Shown piece by piece: positions 46,942 through 55,741 of a DNA stretch of 57,898 bases. Both the position numbers and the translations under genes were made by a program. Source of the DNA: Aquificota bacterium. GTDB lineage: Bacteria > Aquificota > Aquificia > Aquificales > Hydrogenothermaceae. Numbering within the stretch: position 1 is the first letter of the stretch; each line of letters opens with the position of its first letter. The notes under the pieces were generated by a model that had not been told where the DNA came from, ran no database searches, and worked only from the letters and a program-made list of their open reading frames with translations. The DNA is taken from positions 1 to 57,898 of the forward strand of contig JAADDZ010000019.1 of NCBI GenBank assembly GCA_013153635.1. The letters are read 5' to 3'.

Positions 46942-47815
46942 ATCTTCTAAACATAATTAAAAAAGGTACGATTAGATATATAGGAAGATAACCTACCGCA
47001 CCAAAACTACACCCTCCAAAAAATCCATCATCTCCGTCATCTTTTTCATCAACATCTCCATAGAACACAACACCAGTTACAGGAGAATCATCTTCGTCTG
47101 TCTCAAAAAGTAATGCCGCTAATTTGTAACCGTCATCTTCAGGTCTAAAAGTAACTTCTATTGTGCAGTATTCTCCCGGGTCAAGAGTAGGCTCCATAGT
47201 ACCACAAGGCTTTATTCCACCATCTTCGTCTATTTCAAACTCATCTTCATCTGTAGAAACGATGCTCCCCACTTTTAGCACTTTGAAATCATAATCCACT
47301 ATTTTTAACCTATCTGTACCTTTATTACTAAGCACAACTACAACTGTTTCTTCATCATCAACTTCCATATTCTCAAACTCATAGCTATCAGGTTTTACAT
47401 CTAAGTCTGTACCTTCTGTAGCAAAACCAGCCAAGAAAACAAAATTCTCATTAAAGTTTAAATCAAGCCCCCCACTATAAGTAGCTGACTCAAACTTTAA
47501 TATAGACAGTTTAACCCCCTTACTTTCTGGTTCAAATCTAACCTCTATAGTACACTCCTCATTCTGGCTTAATATCTCTCCTTCACAGTCTTCATCTGTA
47601 ATCCTAAACTCATCACTATCTCCACCTACAATACTAACATCTCCAATTAATACCTTATTATCGTCCTCATTTTTAACCACAACTTCTTCTTTATCAGACT
47701 CATCACCTACCGGTGTAGGGTCAAAAACTACTATTTTTGGGCTTAAGATTAGTTCTCCATAAGAAAAACTAAAAATCCCTAACGAAAGGATAGGTAAAAG
47801 AAATTTTTTTAACAT
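46931..47815 (-). CDS. Secreted choice-of-anchor-D protein with C-terminal GGCS sorting tail
   Basis: 294 residues. Signal peptide 1-20 (ends FSYG). Two Ig-like repeats of about 110 residues each (about 28-135 and 138-255) show the ECTIEVRFEPESKG / YCTIEVTFRPEDDG motif typical of choice-of-anchor D and abnormal-spindle-like domains. The body is very acidic. The end is a tripartite tail: GGCS at about 266-269, a hydrophobic helix and RRFRR. This resembles the MYXO-, Synerg- and JDVT-CTERM families processed by dedicated sortase-like enzymes. Probably surface-exposed. Function unknown. Confidence 0.72.
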   Translation of the reverse strand: MLKKFLLPILSLGIFSFSYGELILSPKIVVFDPTPVGDESDKEEVVVKNEDDNKVLIGDVSIVGGDSDEFRITDEDCEGEILSQNEECTIEVRFEPESKGVKLSILKFESATYSGGLDLNFNENFVFLAGFATEGTDLDVKPDSYEFENMEVDDEETVVVVLSNKGTDRLKIVDYDFKVLKVGSIVSTDEDEFEIDEDGGIKPCGTMEPTLDPGEYCTIEVTFRPEDDGYKLAALLFETDEDDSPVTGVVFYGDVDEKDDGDDGFFGGCSFGAVGYLPIYLIVPFLIMFRRFRR

Positions 47816-47875
47816 GAGAGCACCCCTTTGTTTTACTTTGTATAAAATAAATTATGGAGAAAAAATCTAAATGGT

Positions 47876-47895
47876 AGTAGCCCAAAAGGGCTACT
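47876..47895 (-). terminator. Terminator hairpin after the DUF5335 gene
   Basis: AGTAGCCC and GGGCTACT form a perfect 8-pair stem with a 4-base loop, 7 bases beyond the DUF5335 stop. On the minus strand it is followed after about ten bases by a T run. It separates that gene from the anchor-D protein gene. Confidence 0.7.
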
Positions 47896-47902
47896 GATAG
47901 GC

Positions 47903-48238
47903 TTATTCTTCTGGAAGAGCAGGAGGAGTTCTAAGTCTTATAATATGTTTCGTACCGTCTTCTTGAATAACTTCCACTAATTTTATACCATCTATATCTT
48001 CTTCCACATAAATCTCAACTGGTTTAGGTATTAGATGGTCGTGCTTTTCTCCTGCGACCTCAAATTCGTCATCTTTTGGGTCGTAAGCAAGACCTATAAT
48101 AGGTTGCCATTGGGTTTCTACTTGGTCTCCTAGTTCAGAGCTTACAATCTCGATTTGTACCTCTTTTGCTCCAAGCTTTTTTGAAACTTGATTAAAATAG
48201 TCTTCCCACTCTGACTTCTCTAGCTTCCTTACTGGCAT
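47903..48238 (-). CDS. DUF5335 protein
   Basis: 111 residues from the ATG at 48238, with AAAGGAGGG 9 bases upstream. The GTG nine bases earlier would leave no room for it. An N-terminal LEKSEWEDYFNQVSKKL helix, the central QWQPIIGLAYDPKDDEFEV and a strand-rich end DGTKHIIRLRTPP match the DUF5335 family, whose function is unknown. The gene stands alone, divergent from mutL. Confidence 0.7.
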   Translation of the reverse strand: MPVRKLEKSEWEDYFNQVSKKLGAKEVQIEIVSSELGDQVETQWQPIIGLAYDPKDDEFEVAGEKHDHLIPKPVEIYVEEDIDGIKLVEVIQEDGTKHIIRLRTPPALPEE

Positions 48239-48329
48239 CTGACGCACCCTCCTTTAGATTTTTTTTATAAATTTCTTAAATTTTAGGTATAAAATAACAC
48301 GATGGTACAAATCTAACAAGAGGTAAAAG

Positions 48330-49901
48330 TTGAAAATAAAAAAACTTCCAGAAGAGGTTATTAACAAGATTGCCGCAGGAGAAATCGTAGAAAGACCTGC
48401 GAATGTTCTAAAAGAGCTTGTAGAAAACTCTCTTGATGCAAATGCAAACTCTATAGAGATTTTCGTAGAAAAGGGAGGAAAGAGACTAATATCGGTAAAA
48501 GATAACGGTGAAGGAATATCAGGAGACGATATTGTAAATGCTGTAAATCGATTTGCAACAAGCAAAATTCACTCTGAAGAAGATTTATTTTACATAACCA
48601 CCTATGGCTTTAGAGGGGAAGCTCTATCAAGTATATGTGCAGTATCCAAGTTTAGAATGTTAAGTAGAACTATAGACGAACCAATAGGTCATGAGCTTTT
48701 GATAGAAGGTGGTAAGATAAAATCCTTAACAGAAAAAGGAAGTCCAATAGGAACTTTAGTAGAAGTAAAGGACTTATTCTACAATGTACCTGCTAGAGAA
48801 AAATTTCTAAAATCAGAAAAAACAGAACTTATTCATATCCTTGATGTTTTTACAAGATATGTACTAAAACACCCTGAAAAGCAATTTAAGATTTTTGTAG
48901 ACGGAAAGGAGCTTTACAACCTATACCCAACTACCTTAGAAAAAAGACTAGAATCTCTACTTTCAGATAAAATAACAAAGAATCTCACCCATATAGAGTA
49001 CGAAAACAGCTTAGGAAAAGTAAAAGGTTTTATATCTATAGGTATAGAATCTAAAAAAAGTTATCTTTATATAAATGGACGTCCTATTAGAAATGCTCTA
49101 ATTCAAAGCCAAATAAAAAAACTTATAGGGAGTAGTTTTTACATTCTGTTTCTAGAACTGCCTCCTTATTTCGTTGATTATAATGTTCACCCTGCAAAGC
49201 TAGAGGTAAAATTCAGAAAAGAATCTCAAGTTATAAACCTTATAAAAGGTGCTATAACCGAAAATCTAAATCCTTTCAAAAGAGAATCAGTATCTTATGA
49301 TAATATCTTAAAACAAGAAACCGCTATCTATAATGCTAATAAAGAAGAAAAATTTCAGATAATAGGTCAAGTAGAAGACACTTTTCTTATTGTTTATTAC
49401 AATGGAGAGCTGTACATAATAGACCAGCATGTAGCTCATGAAAGGGTTTTGTATGAACTGCTGATTAACGATTATATGGAAAAAGGATATATCCCCTCCC
49501 AAAAACTAATCGTACCTATACCTTTAAAGTTTACCCCTGACCAAATCGCTAAATTGGTATCTTTAAAAGAAGTTCTTGAAAAAGCCGGATACAGATTCAA
49601 AATTCAGCAACCTCTAGTTTTTATTGAAGCTGTTCCAGCTGATATAACTACCTCTGCCGCTGAAGAAGCACTCAAAGAAATCATAGAAACAGGAGACCTT
49701 TACCTTCCTATGGAAGAAGTTTTTAGTACTATGGCTTGTAAACAGTCGATTACCGCTGGTGATAGATTAAACAAAGAGAAAGCCCAAAATCTCTTAAAAA
49801 TGTGGCTGAAAACTAATAATCCAAACTTGTGTCCTCATGGAAGACCTATATATTATAAAATTTCTTTAGATGAAATTAAGAAAGCTGTCGGGAGAAAGTA
49901 A
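48330..49901 (+). CDS. mutL: DNA mismatch repair protein MutL (TTG start)
   Basis: 523 residues. GHKL ATPase motifs: KELVENSLDANANSIEI, DNGEGI, FATSKI and TYGFRGEALSSI. The C-terminal domain has DQHVAHERVLYE (endonuclease motif with V in place of A), ACKQSITAGDRL and CPHGRPI, indicating the nicking type used where Dam/MutH are absent. The start is TTG at 48330, with AAGAGG 9 bases before it. It overlaps glnD by one base. Confidence 0.95.
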   Translation: MKIKKLPEEVINKIAAGEIVERPANVLKELVENSLDANANSIEIFVEKGGKRLISVKDNGEGISGDDIVNAVNRFATSKIHSEEDLFYITTYGFRGEALSSICAVSKFRMLSRTIDEPIGHELLIEGGKIKSLTEKGSPIGTLVEVKDLFYNVPAREKFLKSEKTELIHILDVFTRYVLKHPEKQFKIFVDGKELYNLYPTTLEKRLESLLSDKITKNLTHIEYENSLGKVKGFISIGIESKKSYLYINGRPIRNALIQSQIKKLIGSSFYILFLELPPYFVDYNVHPAKLEVKFRKESQVINLIKGAITENLNPFKRESVSYDNILKQETAIYNANKEEKFQIIGQVEDTFLIVYYNGELYIIDQHVAHERVLYELLINDYMEKGYIPSQKLIVPIPLKFTPDQIAKLVSLKEVLEKAGYRFKIQQPLVFIEAVPADITTSAAEEALKEIIETGDLYLPMEEVFSTMACKQSITAGDRLNKEKAQNLLKMWLKTNNPNLCPHGRPIYYKISLDEIKKAVGRK

Positions 49902-52492
49902 TGGAACTAGTCCACATCGATGACAAACAAAAGATTCTTCAAAACTATTTTGATAAAAAAAAGGAGCTTATAGAGGAGCATTACTCTAGCAATAGCGGAC
50001 TGGAGATTGTTAGAAAACATTCTGACCTTACTGATGAAACAATAAAAAAACTTGCAAAACTCTCTTTTCCAAAAGAAAAAGATATAGCTATTGTAGTACT
50101 TGGAGGTTATGGAAGGCAAGAGCTTAGTTTTAAGTCAGACATTGATATATCTTTGGTTTTTAAGGATAGTGATTTTGAGGCATTAAAAGCTGGAATAGAG
50201 AGTTTTTATTACTCATTACTTGATTTGAAACTGGATATAGGTTTTTCTCCAAGAGATATAAAAACCTTTATAGACCTTTCAAAAGAAGACCTTACCGTAG
50301 CTACTTCTTTACTTCAAGGAAGATTTTTATTTGGTAACAGAGATATTTATGTAGACCTGTTTGAAAAGTTTAAAAAGCTTATAAGGTCTAAAAGAAGGTC
50401 TTATATAGAAGCTACCTTAAAAGCGAGGAAGATAAGATACCAAGCAACGGGAAGCAGTATATACATGATGGAACCTCACATAAAAGAAGGAGAGGGAGGT
50501 CTTAGAGATTTTCATGAAGTTTTCTGGATAGCAAAAGTCTTAGATGACGTGGAGGACTACAAATATTTCGTGGATAAAAATATCATCATAGATGAAGAGT
50601 ATGATGAGCTTATGAGGGCTTATGATTTTATCTTGAGGATAAGGAATCAGATGCATCTTGTATGTAATAAAAAGTGTGATGTTTTAGTCTTCCCTCTACA
50701 AGAAGAGGTAGCAAAAAAATTAGGCTTTGTACAAGACCCTGATGATGAAGAAGAATTAAGAGAAAGTGTAGAAAGTATGATGAAGCTTTACTATCTCAAC
50801 GCAAAATCCATAAACACCATAACAAAAAGAATACTAAAAGCTTTGACTCATGAACACGACTTTGAGATAGCAGAGCCGATAGACGATGTTTTTATAAAAA
50901 CAACCACCGAGCTTACTGTGTACAACGAAAAAAAGTTCGAACAAAATCCTATAAATATCCTAAAAGCATTTAAGTATTATAAACAGTATGCTTTGGACTT
51001 TTCTTCAGAGCTAGAATACCTGATAAGAAAAAATGAAAAAAAACTAAAAGCATATATTGAAGACCCAGAACTTCAAAGAATCGTTAGATACATATTTGAA
51101 TCTCCAGAGTGTCTCCCTAGAACTCTTAGGAAGATGCAGGAATTCTATGTTATAGAAGAACTTATACCAGAATTTGGGTATCAAAGATGCCATTTTCAGT
51201 ACGACGGTTATCACAAATACACTACTGATGCTCATGCTATAAAAGCTGTAGAAGAACTAGAAAACCTAAAAAAACAAGACGACCCAAAAAGAAAAGCTAT
51301 GTATGAGTTATACAAAGATATAGAACGAAAAGACCTTCTCGTATGGGCGGTATTCCTTCACGATATAGGAAAAGGACATAAAACAGACCATAGCGTTTTA
51401 GGAGCGCAGATGTCAAAAGATATTCTAAACAGATTTGGTTATTCTAAAAGAGACCAAGAAATTGTGAGCTTTTTAGTCTTGTACCATCTAGAAATGGCAA
51501 AAATTTCCCAAAGGAGAAATATAAATGACCCAAAAGTGATACAAAATTTTGTAAAACTTATCAAAAATAAAGAACTCCTAAAGATGCTGACTGTCCTTAC
51601 TTTCTGTGATGCAAACGCTGTAGGACCAAATGTGTGGAATGAGTGGAAAGATTCTCTACTTTGGGAACTGTACTATAAAACCTTAGAGGTCTTAGAACAA
51701 GGCATCTCTGTGGAGGAACTACACCAAAAGAAATTAAAAGAAAAAAAACAAAAACTGATGATAGCTCTAAAAGAAGAATTTGGCTCACAGAGAGCTGATT
51801 TTCACCTATCTAGAATTAGTGACTACTACCTTTTAGTCACCCCTGTAGAGGATATGCTAAAACATCTAAAACTAGAGGAGGAATTATTAAGAACTGGAGA
51901 CATACAGGTCTCTTTTGAAAAGACAGCAGGTTCAGGGTTTTCAGAAATAGTTATAGCTGTGGACAGTTTTGAAAATCCTTTGCTTACTATAACTGGTGTT
52001 ATCAGCGCTATGAACGTAAATATTCTTTCTGTGTACTCATATACTAGAAAAGATGGAGTAGTACTGATAGACCTTCAAGTGTCAAAACCTTCTTTGGAGC
52101 CTATAGACGACATAAAGTATAACGAATTTATAAATCTACTTACAGAAGTTATCGCAGGAAGAATCACTCTTGAAGATTTAGAAAGGAGAAAAGAAAAAGG
52201 ATTTAGACCATCAACTATTCCTCCTCCTTCATTTGTAAAAATAGATAACGAAATGTCAGATAGCTACACGATTTTTGATATATCTGCAGAAGATAGGATA
52301 GGACTACTATACGAGATTATAAAGGTGTTTGACAGATTTGACTTGTATGTACATATAGCAAAAGTTTCAACTCAAGGAATAAGGGCAAGAGACGCTTTTT
52401 ATGTAAGAACAAAAGATAAAGCAAAGATACAAGATGAAGAACTACTAAGAAAAGTTAAAAAGGAGCTTCTTTATGTTATAAAAGAGGTCTAA
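49901..52492 (+). CDS. glnD: PII uridylyltransferase / uridylyl-removing enzyme
   Basis: 863 residues. N-terminal nucleotidyltransferase (GGYGRQELSFKSDIDISLV, about 67-85), the ACP-like helical linker, the HD domain (VFLHDIGKGHKTDHSVLG, about 484-501) and two C-terminal ACT domains (about 690-770 and 785-863) that sense glutamine. It modifies PII (GlnB) to control nitrogen metabolism. Its stop overlaps the convergent cas6 stop by four bases, so there is no terminator between them. Confidence 0.96.
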   Translation: MELVHIDDKQKILQNYFDKKKELIEEHYSSNSGLEIVRKHSDLTDETIKKLAKLSFPKEKDIAIVVLGGYGRQELSFKSDIDISLVFKDSDFEALKAGIESFYYSLLDLKLDIGFSPRDIKTFIDLSKEDLTVATSLLQGRFLFGNRDIYVDLFEKFKKLIRSKRRSYIEATLKARKIRYQATGSSIYMMEPHIKEGEGGLRDFHEVFWIAKVLDDVEDYKYFVDKNIIIDEEYDELMRAYDFILRIRNQMHLVCNKKCDVLVFPLQEEVAKKLGFVQDPDDEEELRESVESMMKLYYLNAKSINTITKRILKALTHEHDFEIAEPIDDVFIKTTTELTVYNEKKFEQNPINILKAFKYYKQYALDFSSELEYLIRKNEKKLKAYIEDPELQRIVRYIFESPECLPRTLRKMQEFYVIEELIPEFGYQRCHFQYDGYHKYTTDAHAIKAVEELENLKKQDDPKRKAMYELYKDIERKDLLVWAVFLHDIGKGHKTDHSVLGAQMSKDILNRFGYSKRDQEIVSFLVLYHLEMAKISQRRNINDPKVIQNFVKLIKNKELLKMLTVLTFCDANAVGPNVWNEWKDSLLWELYYKTLEVLEQGISVEELHQKKLKEKKQKLMIALKEEFGSQRADFHLSRISDYYLLVTPVEDMLKHLKLEEELLRTGDIQVSFEKTAGSGFSEIVIAVDSFENPLLTITGVISAMNVNILSVYSYTRKDGVVLIDLQVSKPSLEPIDDIKYNEFINLLTEVIAGRITLEDLERRKEKGFRPSTIPPPSFVKIDNEMSDSYTIFDISAEDRIGLLYEIIKVFDRFDLYVHIAKVSTQGIRARDAFYVRTKDKAKIQDEELLRKVKKELLYVIKEV

Positions 52493-53355
52493 AGGAGTTT
52501 CAACTTCCCTAGACCAAAACTAACAGATTTACCAATGTTTATAAGCTCTACCATCTTCAGATAGGGATATATACTAGACAAATCACCTTTTATCTGAATC
52601 TCTCCTTCAAATGCTGGTATCGTCATTAGGGTTTTCTTTCGGTTTGACCATCTTTTTAAAGGAGAAGGTCTAAGCTCTTTCTTTGTTATCTCGAAAGAGT
52701 CCTTATCTATAAAGATTTTTCCTGCTTTTTCTCCATAGGTATAAGCCACCTTTGATACTCTAGAAATTACAGCTTTTAGAAAAAGCTCTTTGTTAAAGTC
52801 TGAAAACTTTAAAAAATTTTTTTGTATTTTTATAGATGTAGGAAACAGTCTTATGTTTATAGTATCTCCGTTTGGATTTTCCTTGAGAAAATCTTTTGCT
52901 TCAAATTTTGGGATAAAGCCTTTAATTGGATAGTACTTTTTCTCAAAAGGGTGGTAAAAATACACATCTTTAAGCTTTAGATACCTTTCTTTACCTATAT
53001 TTAGAACACTAGAAAATGATGCAGTTATAAATTCCCAGTAGTTAGTTGTTTCTCCAAGAAGTGTTATTTCTAACTCTAGATTATCCTTTTCCTTTAGATT
53101 TCTTTTTTCAAAAGGGGGTCTCATAACATACCTTGATGGTTGATTTAAGATAGTTTCTGTTTCAAATATAACTGTATATGGACAGGTCTTTTTAAATTCA
53201 CAGCTTAAGCAGTTTTCAAAGGGTTTTATACATACTGTTTTTTTTAGTCTTTTACCTAATATCCCTCTAAACGCAGAGCCTAGGAAATAAGGTGTTTCAA
53301 AATCGTTAAGAGCTTCAAATTTATATTTTATTGTAGAAAATTCAAAATTAACCAT
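52489..53355 (-). CDS. cas6: Cas6-family CRISPR RNA endoribonuclease
   Basis: 288 residues. RAMP-fold features are a first motif GSAFRGILGKRLKK (26-39), a four-cysteine block at C42, C49, C52 and C58 followed by PYTVIFE, and a C-terminal glycine-rich loop GKSVSFGLGKLKLL. This is the PF10040 Cas6 type often found with type III systems. It would process pre-crRNA at repeats. It is the last gene of the operon, with AGAG before the ATG. A catalytic histidine cannot be assigned from sequence alone. Confidence 0.82.
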   Translation of the reverse strand: MVNFEFSTIKYKFEALNDFETPYFLGSAFRGILGKRLKKTVCIKPFENCLSCEFKKTCPYTVIFETETILNQPSRYVMRPPFEKRNLKEKDNLELEITLLGETTNYWEFITASFSSVLNIGKERYLKLKDVYFYHPFEKKYYPIKGFIPKFEAKDFLKENPNGDTINIRLFPTSIKIQKNFLKFSDFNKELFLKAVISRVSKVAYTYGEKAGKIFIDKDSFEITKKELRPSPLKRWSNRKKTLMTIPAFEGEIQIKGDLSSIYPYLKMVELINIGKSVSFGLGKLKLL

Positions 53356-53357
53356 AA

Positions 53358-54143
53358 CTACTCTCCATATGGAACAGGTCTTATATCAAAAGATTTTACC
53401 TTTAGGTCTGAAGTAGAGACGTATTCAAACTCTCTATCATGAGTAAAGGTCTGGATAGCTCCTATTATACTTACAAGTTTCTGTCCCCCGGTTATATCTA
53501 TGATAATGTCTTTGTCTCTTGCTTTGTATTTACTTTTTATTAGTTTGTATGTTTCTTCAAGAATTTTGCCTAAATTTTCCATTTTTTCGAAATCTATATT
53601 TTGGTCTAACCCAATAGGAACTATATTTAGGTTGGCATCTGGAAATATAGTCTTTACAAAATTTTCAAACTCTTTAAAATCTTTTTTGCTTTCGTTTGAC
53701 AGTATCACAAAAACATTTTTTAGCTTTGGTAAGTGGTATTTTATTGCTTCTATCGGCATTTGCCAGTTTGGTTTAATTTCTACTACGTCTTTATAACTTT
53801 TTATATTTGATATATCTTTGTTTTTTGGACTAAGGAACAGTATAAGGTTTTCTCTTTTTTCTGGGGATTTTTCGTATATCTCTACTTTTGAGAGAGACTG
53901 TCTTGTATAAAAATACCCTAAAATAAATAAAATAGTTAATATAAATATCCCTCCAAATAGCTGTACTAAATATAACTGCTCTTTGTTTAATTTTAAAGAT
54001 AGTAAATTTACAATACCGTCTGGTATCCATGATATAGCTACAGCAAACAATATTAAAATAACAAAAGATATAGGGTTTATAAAATTACCTAAAACATTTA
54101 AAAATGCATACTGGGTGTATCTGTAAAATTTTGTTTTTTTCAT
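53358..54143 (-). CDS. Membrane-anchored CARF-domain protein
   Basis: 261 residues. Two hydrophobic segments (about 24-42 and 57-79) anchor it. Residues about 98-261 form a Rossmann-like CARF domain with the motif D216-I-T-G-G-Q-K-222 in IIIDITGGQKLVSIIGAI, matching the D-x-T-G-G-[TQ]-K loop that contacts cyclic oligoadenylate. No nuclease, protease or other effector domain follows. It could sense cA4, or cleave it as a ring nuclease. It overlaps the protease gene by one base (TGATG), and cas6 begins 2 bases after its stop. Confidence 0.75.
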   Translation of the reverse strand: MKKTKFYRYTQYAFLNVLGNFINPISFVILILFAVAISWIPDGIVNLLSLKLNKEQLYLVQLFGGIFILTILFILGYFYTRQSLSKVEIYEKSPEKRENLILFLSPKNKDISNIKSYKDVVEIKPNWQMPIEAIKYHLPKLKNVFVILSNESKKDFKEFENFVKTIFPDANLNIVPIGLDQNIDFEKMENLGKILEETYKLIKSKYKARDKDIIIDITGGQKLVSIIGAIQTFTHDREFEYVSTSDLKVKSFDIRPVPYGE

Positions 54144-55741
54144 CAGAAAAAGCTTCTTAGCCTTTTATCTTCTAGTTTAAAAACAGGATAGTATTTTGTG
54201 TCTGATGTTTTTGCTCCAAAGTTATAATTATAAATAACTCCTTTCCAAAAATGTCCAACAGCCATTCCAAGTCCAAAAGCTATAACAACTGGAACACTTA
54301 AAAATATGTGATAGTTCTGTACTCCTTTATTATTTTTGAGTATATTTAGCAGAGAATAAATCTCTGATATGTATCTAACCCAATAATCTTTGCTTATATC
54401 TTCAAAATCATCTGGAAGAGGAATGTCTCCTTGAAAATCTTTTGATTCTATTTTTAAAAGGTCAAACTCCTTTTTTGTCTGCTTTAGATAGTTTTCAACA
54501 TCAAAATGGGGGTTGTGGCTTGCTAGCCATATAGATACAGCAATATCTTTTGTATTTGAAAATGTGTCTTCTAAGAAAAATTCTATATTTTCTAGATTTT
54601 CTTTTAGATTTTTCCTTATGTATTTTATCTTTCTAAGATTCTTGTAGTCTGACAGCTCTATAACTGGAAAATATTCATCTGATTGGTAGTGATATAAAAT
54701 AATCGGTTTTTTTGCTCCTAGTTTTATCCCGAGAGCCATTGCCAAAGATGAAGGTACTCCTCCTAGTGCAAAGTGTAATACTCTCTTCTTGTATTCAAAT
54801 TTTGAATATATATATTTTAGTTTCTGTTCAAAAGTTTTAACTTGATTGCTCCAGAGATTATCTGTGTCTAATTCATCTGTGTCTAAAACTGGAAGGAAGT
54901 TTTCAAAGTTTACTATTAAGTCTTCTTGAACAAATCCAAACAGGTTACATAATTTTTCTATAGAGAAAAATGGTACTTTTTCCTTTATTTTTGATTCTAA
55001 TTTTTTTAGTGAGAGTTTTGCTTCATTTGGAGGTCTTTTTATAAAAAATACGAATGGTATATCAACTTTTTCATCTCCTAGATAGTAGATAAGCTCTTCT
55101 ACAGTGTCTAAATGGTCTGGGGTTATCAATATAAGACCGTTTTCTTTTGAGATTTCTTCTTTGAAAGAGATATATCCTACAGGAAAAATCTCTCCTTCTT
55201 CATTTAAGACTCCGGTAAACGCAAACTTTTTCAAACTCTCTTGAGGTAGAGTAAGACCTGCCAAAATAGATAACATGAATGATTTTCCGTCAAAATTTTT
55301 ATCAAAAATAACAAAAAAATCTTTTATAGGGATATTTTTGGTTTTTAACAATGATTTTATGGTCTTTATACCTTCACGAATTTCTCTATTTGATGAAAAG
55401 GTATTACTTTGGATAGGTTTTTCCAAAGGTATTATGTAGGCAGTTGCTATGTCTTTGTCTTTTTCTAGAGCGATAGGGAATTTCGCTTTTATAGGAGCTG
55501 ATTTAAATATTTTCTTCACAACGATAGGGGGTAAATTTAGGGTTTTTGATAGTTTATCAATATGAAAAAGGTCTTTATTTTCTTTTATCTGCTGATATAC
55601 CAAAAATTTTATATCATCTGGTATAGATTCTTCATTTAGAAGGCTGTATAAGTCGTCTATTTCTCCTACGGGGATATTACCGCTTTTTAGATATTCTTTG
55701 AGTTTTTCTCTTTGCCCTTTGAACTGCTGGATAAAACTCAA
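54143..55741 (-). CDS. calpL: SAVED-Lon protease, CalpL-like (TTG start)
   Basis: 532 residues. An N-terminal helical region (1-90) is followed by a Lon-type protease domain (about 95-240). The candidate dyad is S154 in DGKSFMLSIL and K194 in VGYISFKEE, 40 residues apart, and AFTGVLNEEGEIFPVGYI is Lon-like. A C-terminal SAVED domain (about 315-532) has two similar halves: HFALGGVPSSLAMALGI at 323-339 and HIFLSVPVVIAFGLGMAVG at 478-496, the latter followed by YYPVFKL. SAVED binds cyclic oligonucleotides. In the described system cA4 makes CalpL oligomerise and cleave CalpT. The TTG start overlaps the CalpT stop, with GAGGTAGAAGA before it. Confidence 0.9.
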   Translation of the reverse strand: MSFIQQFKGQREKLKEYLKSGNIPVGEIDDLYSLLNEESIPDDIKFLVYQQIKENKDLFHIDKLSKTLNLPPIVVKKIFKSAPIKAKFPIALEKDKDIATAYIIPLEKPIQSNTFSSNREIREGIKTIKSLLKTKNIPIKDFFVIFDKNFDGKSFMLSILAGLTLPQESLKKFAFTGVLNEEGEIFPVGYISFKEEISKENGLILITPDHLDTVEELIYYLGDEKVDIPFVFFIKRPPNEAKLSLKKLESKIKEKVPFFSIEKLCNLFGFVQEDLIVNFENFLPVLDTDELDTDNLWSNQVKTFEQKLKYIYSKFEYKKRVLHFALGGVPSSLAMALGIKLGAKKPIILYHYQSDEYFPVIELSDYKNLRKIKYIRKNLKENLENIEFFLEDTFSNTKDIAVSIWLASHNPHFDVENYLKQTKKEFDLLKIESKDFQGDIPLPDDFEDISKDYWVRYISEIYSLLNILKNNKGVQNYHIFLSVPVVIAFGLGMAVGHFWKGVIYNYNFGAKTSDTKYYPVFKLEDKRLRSFF

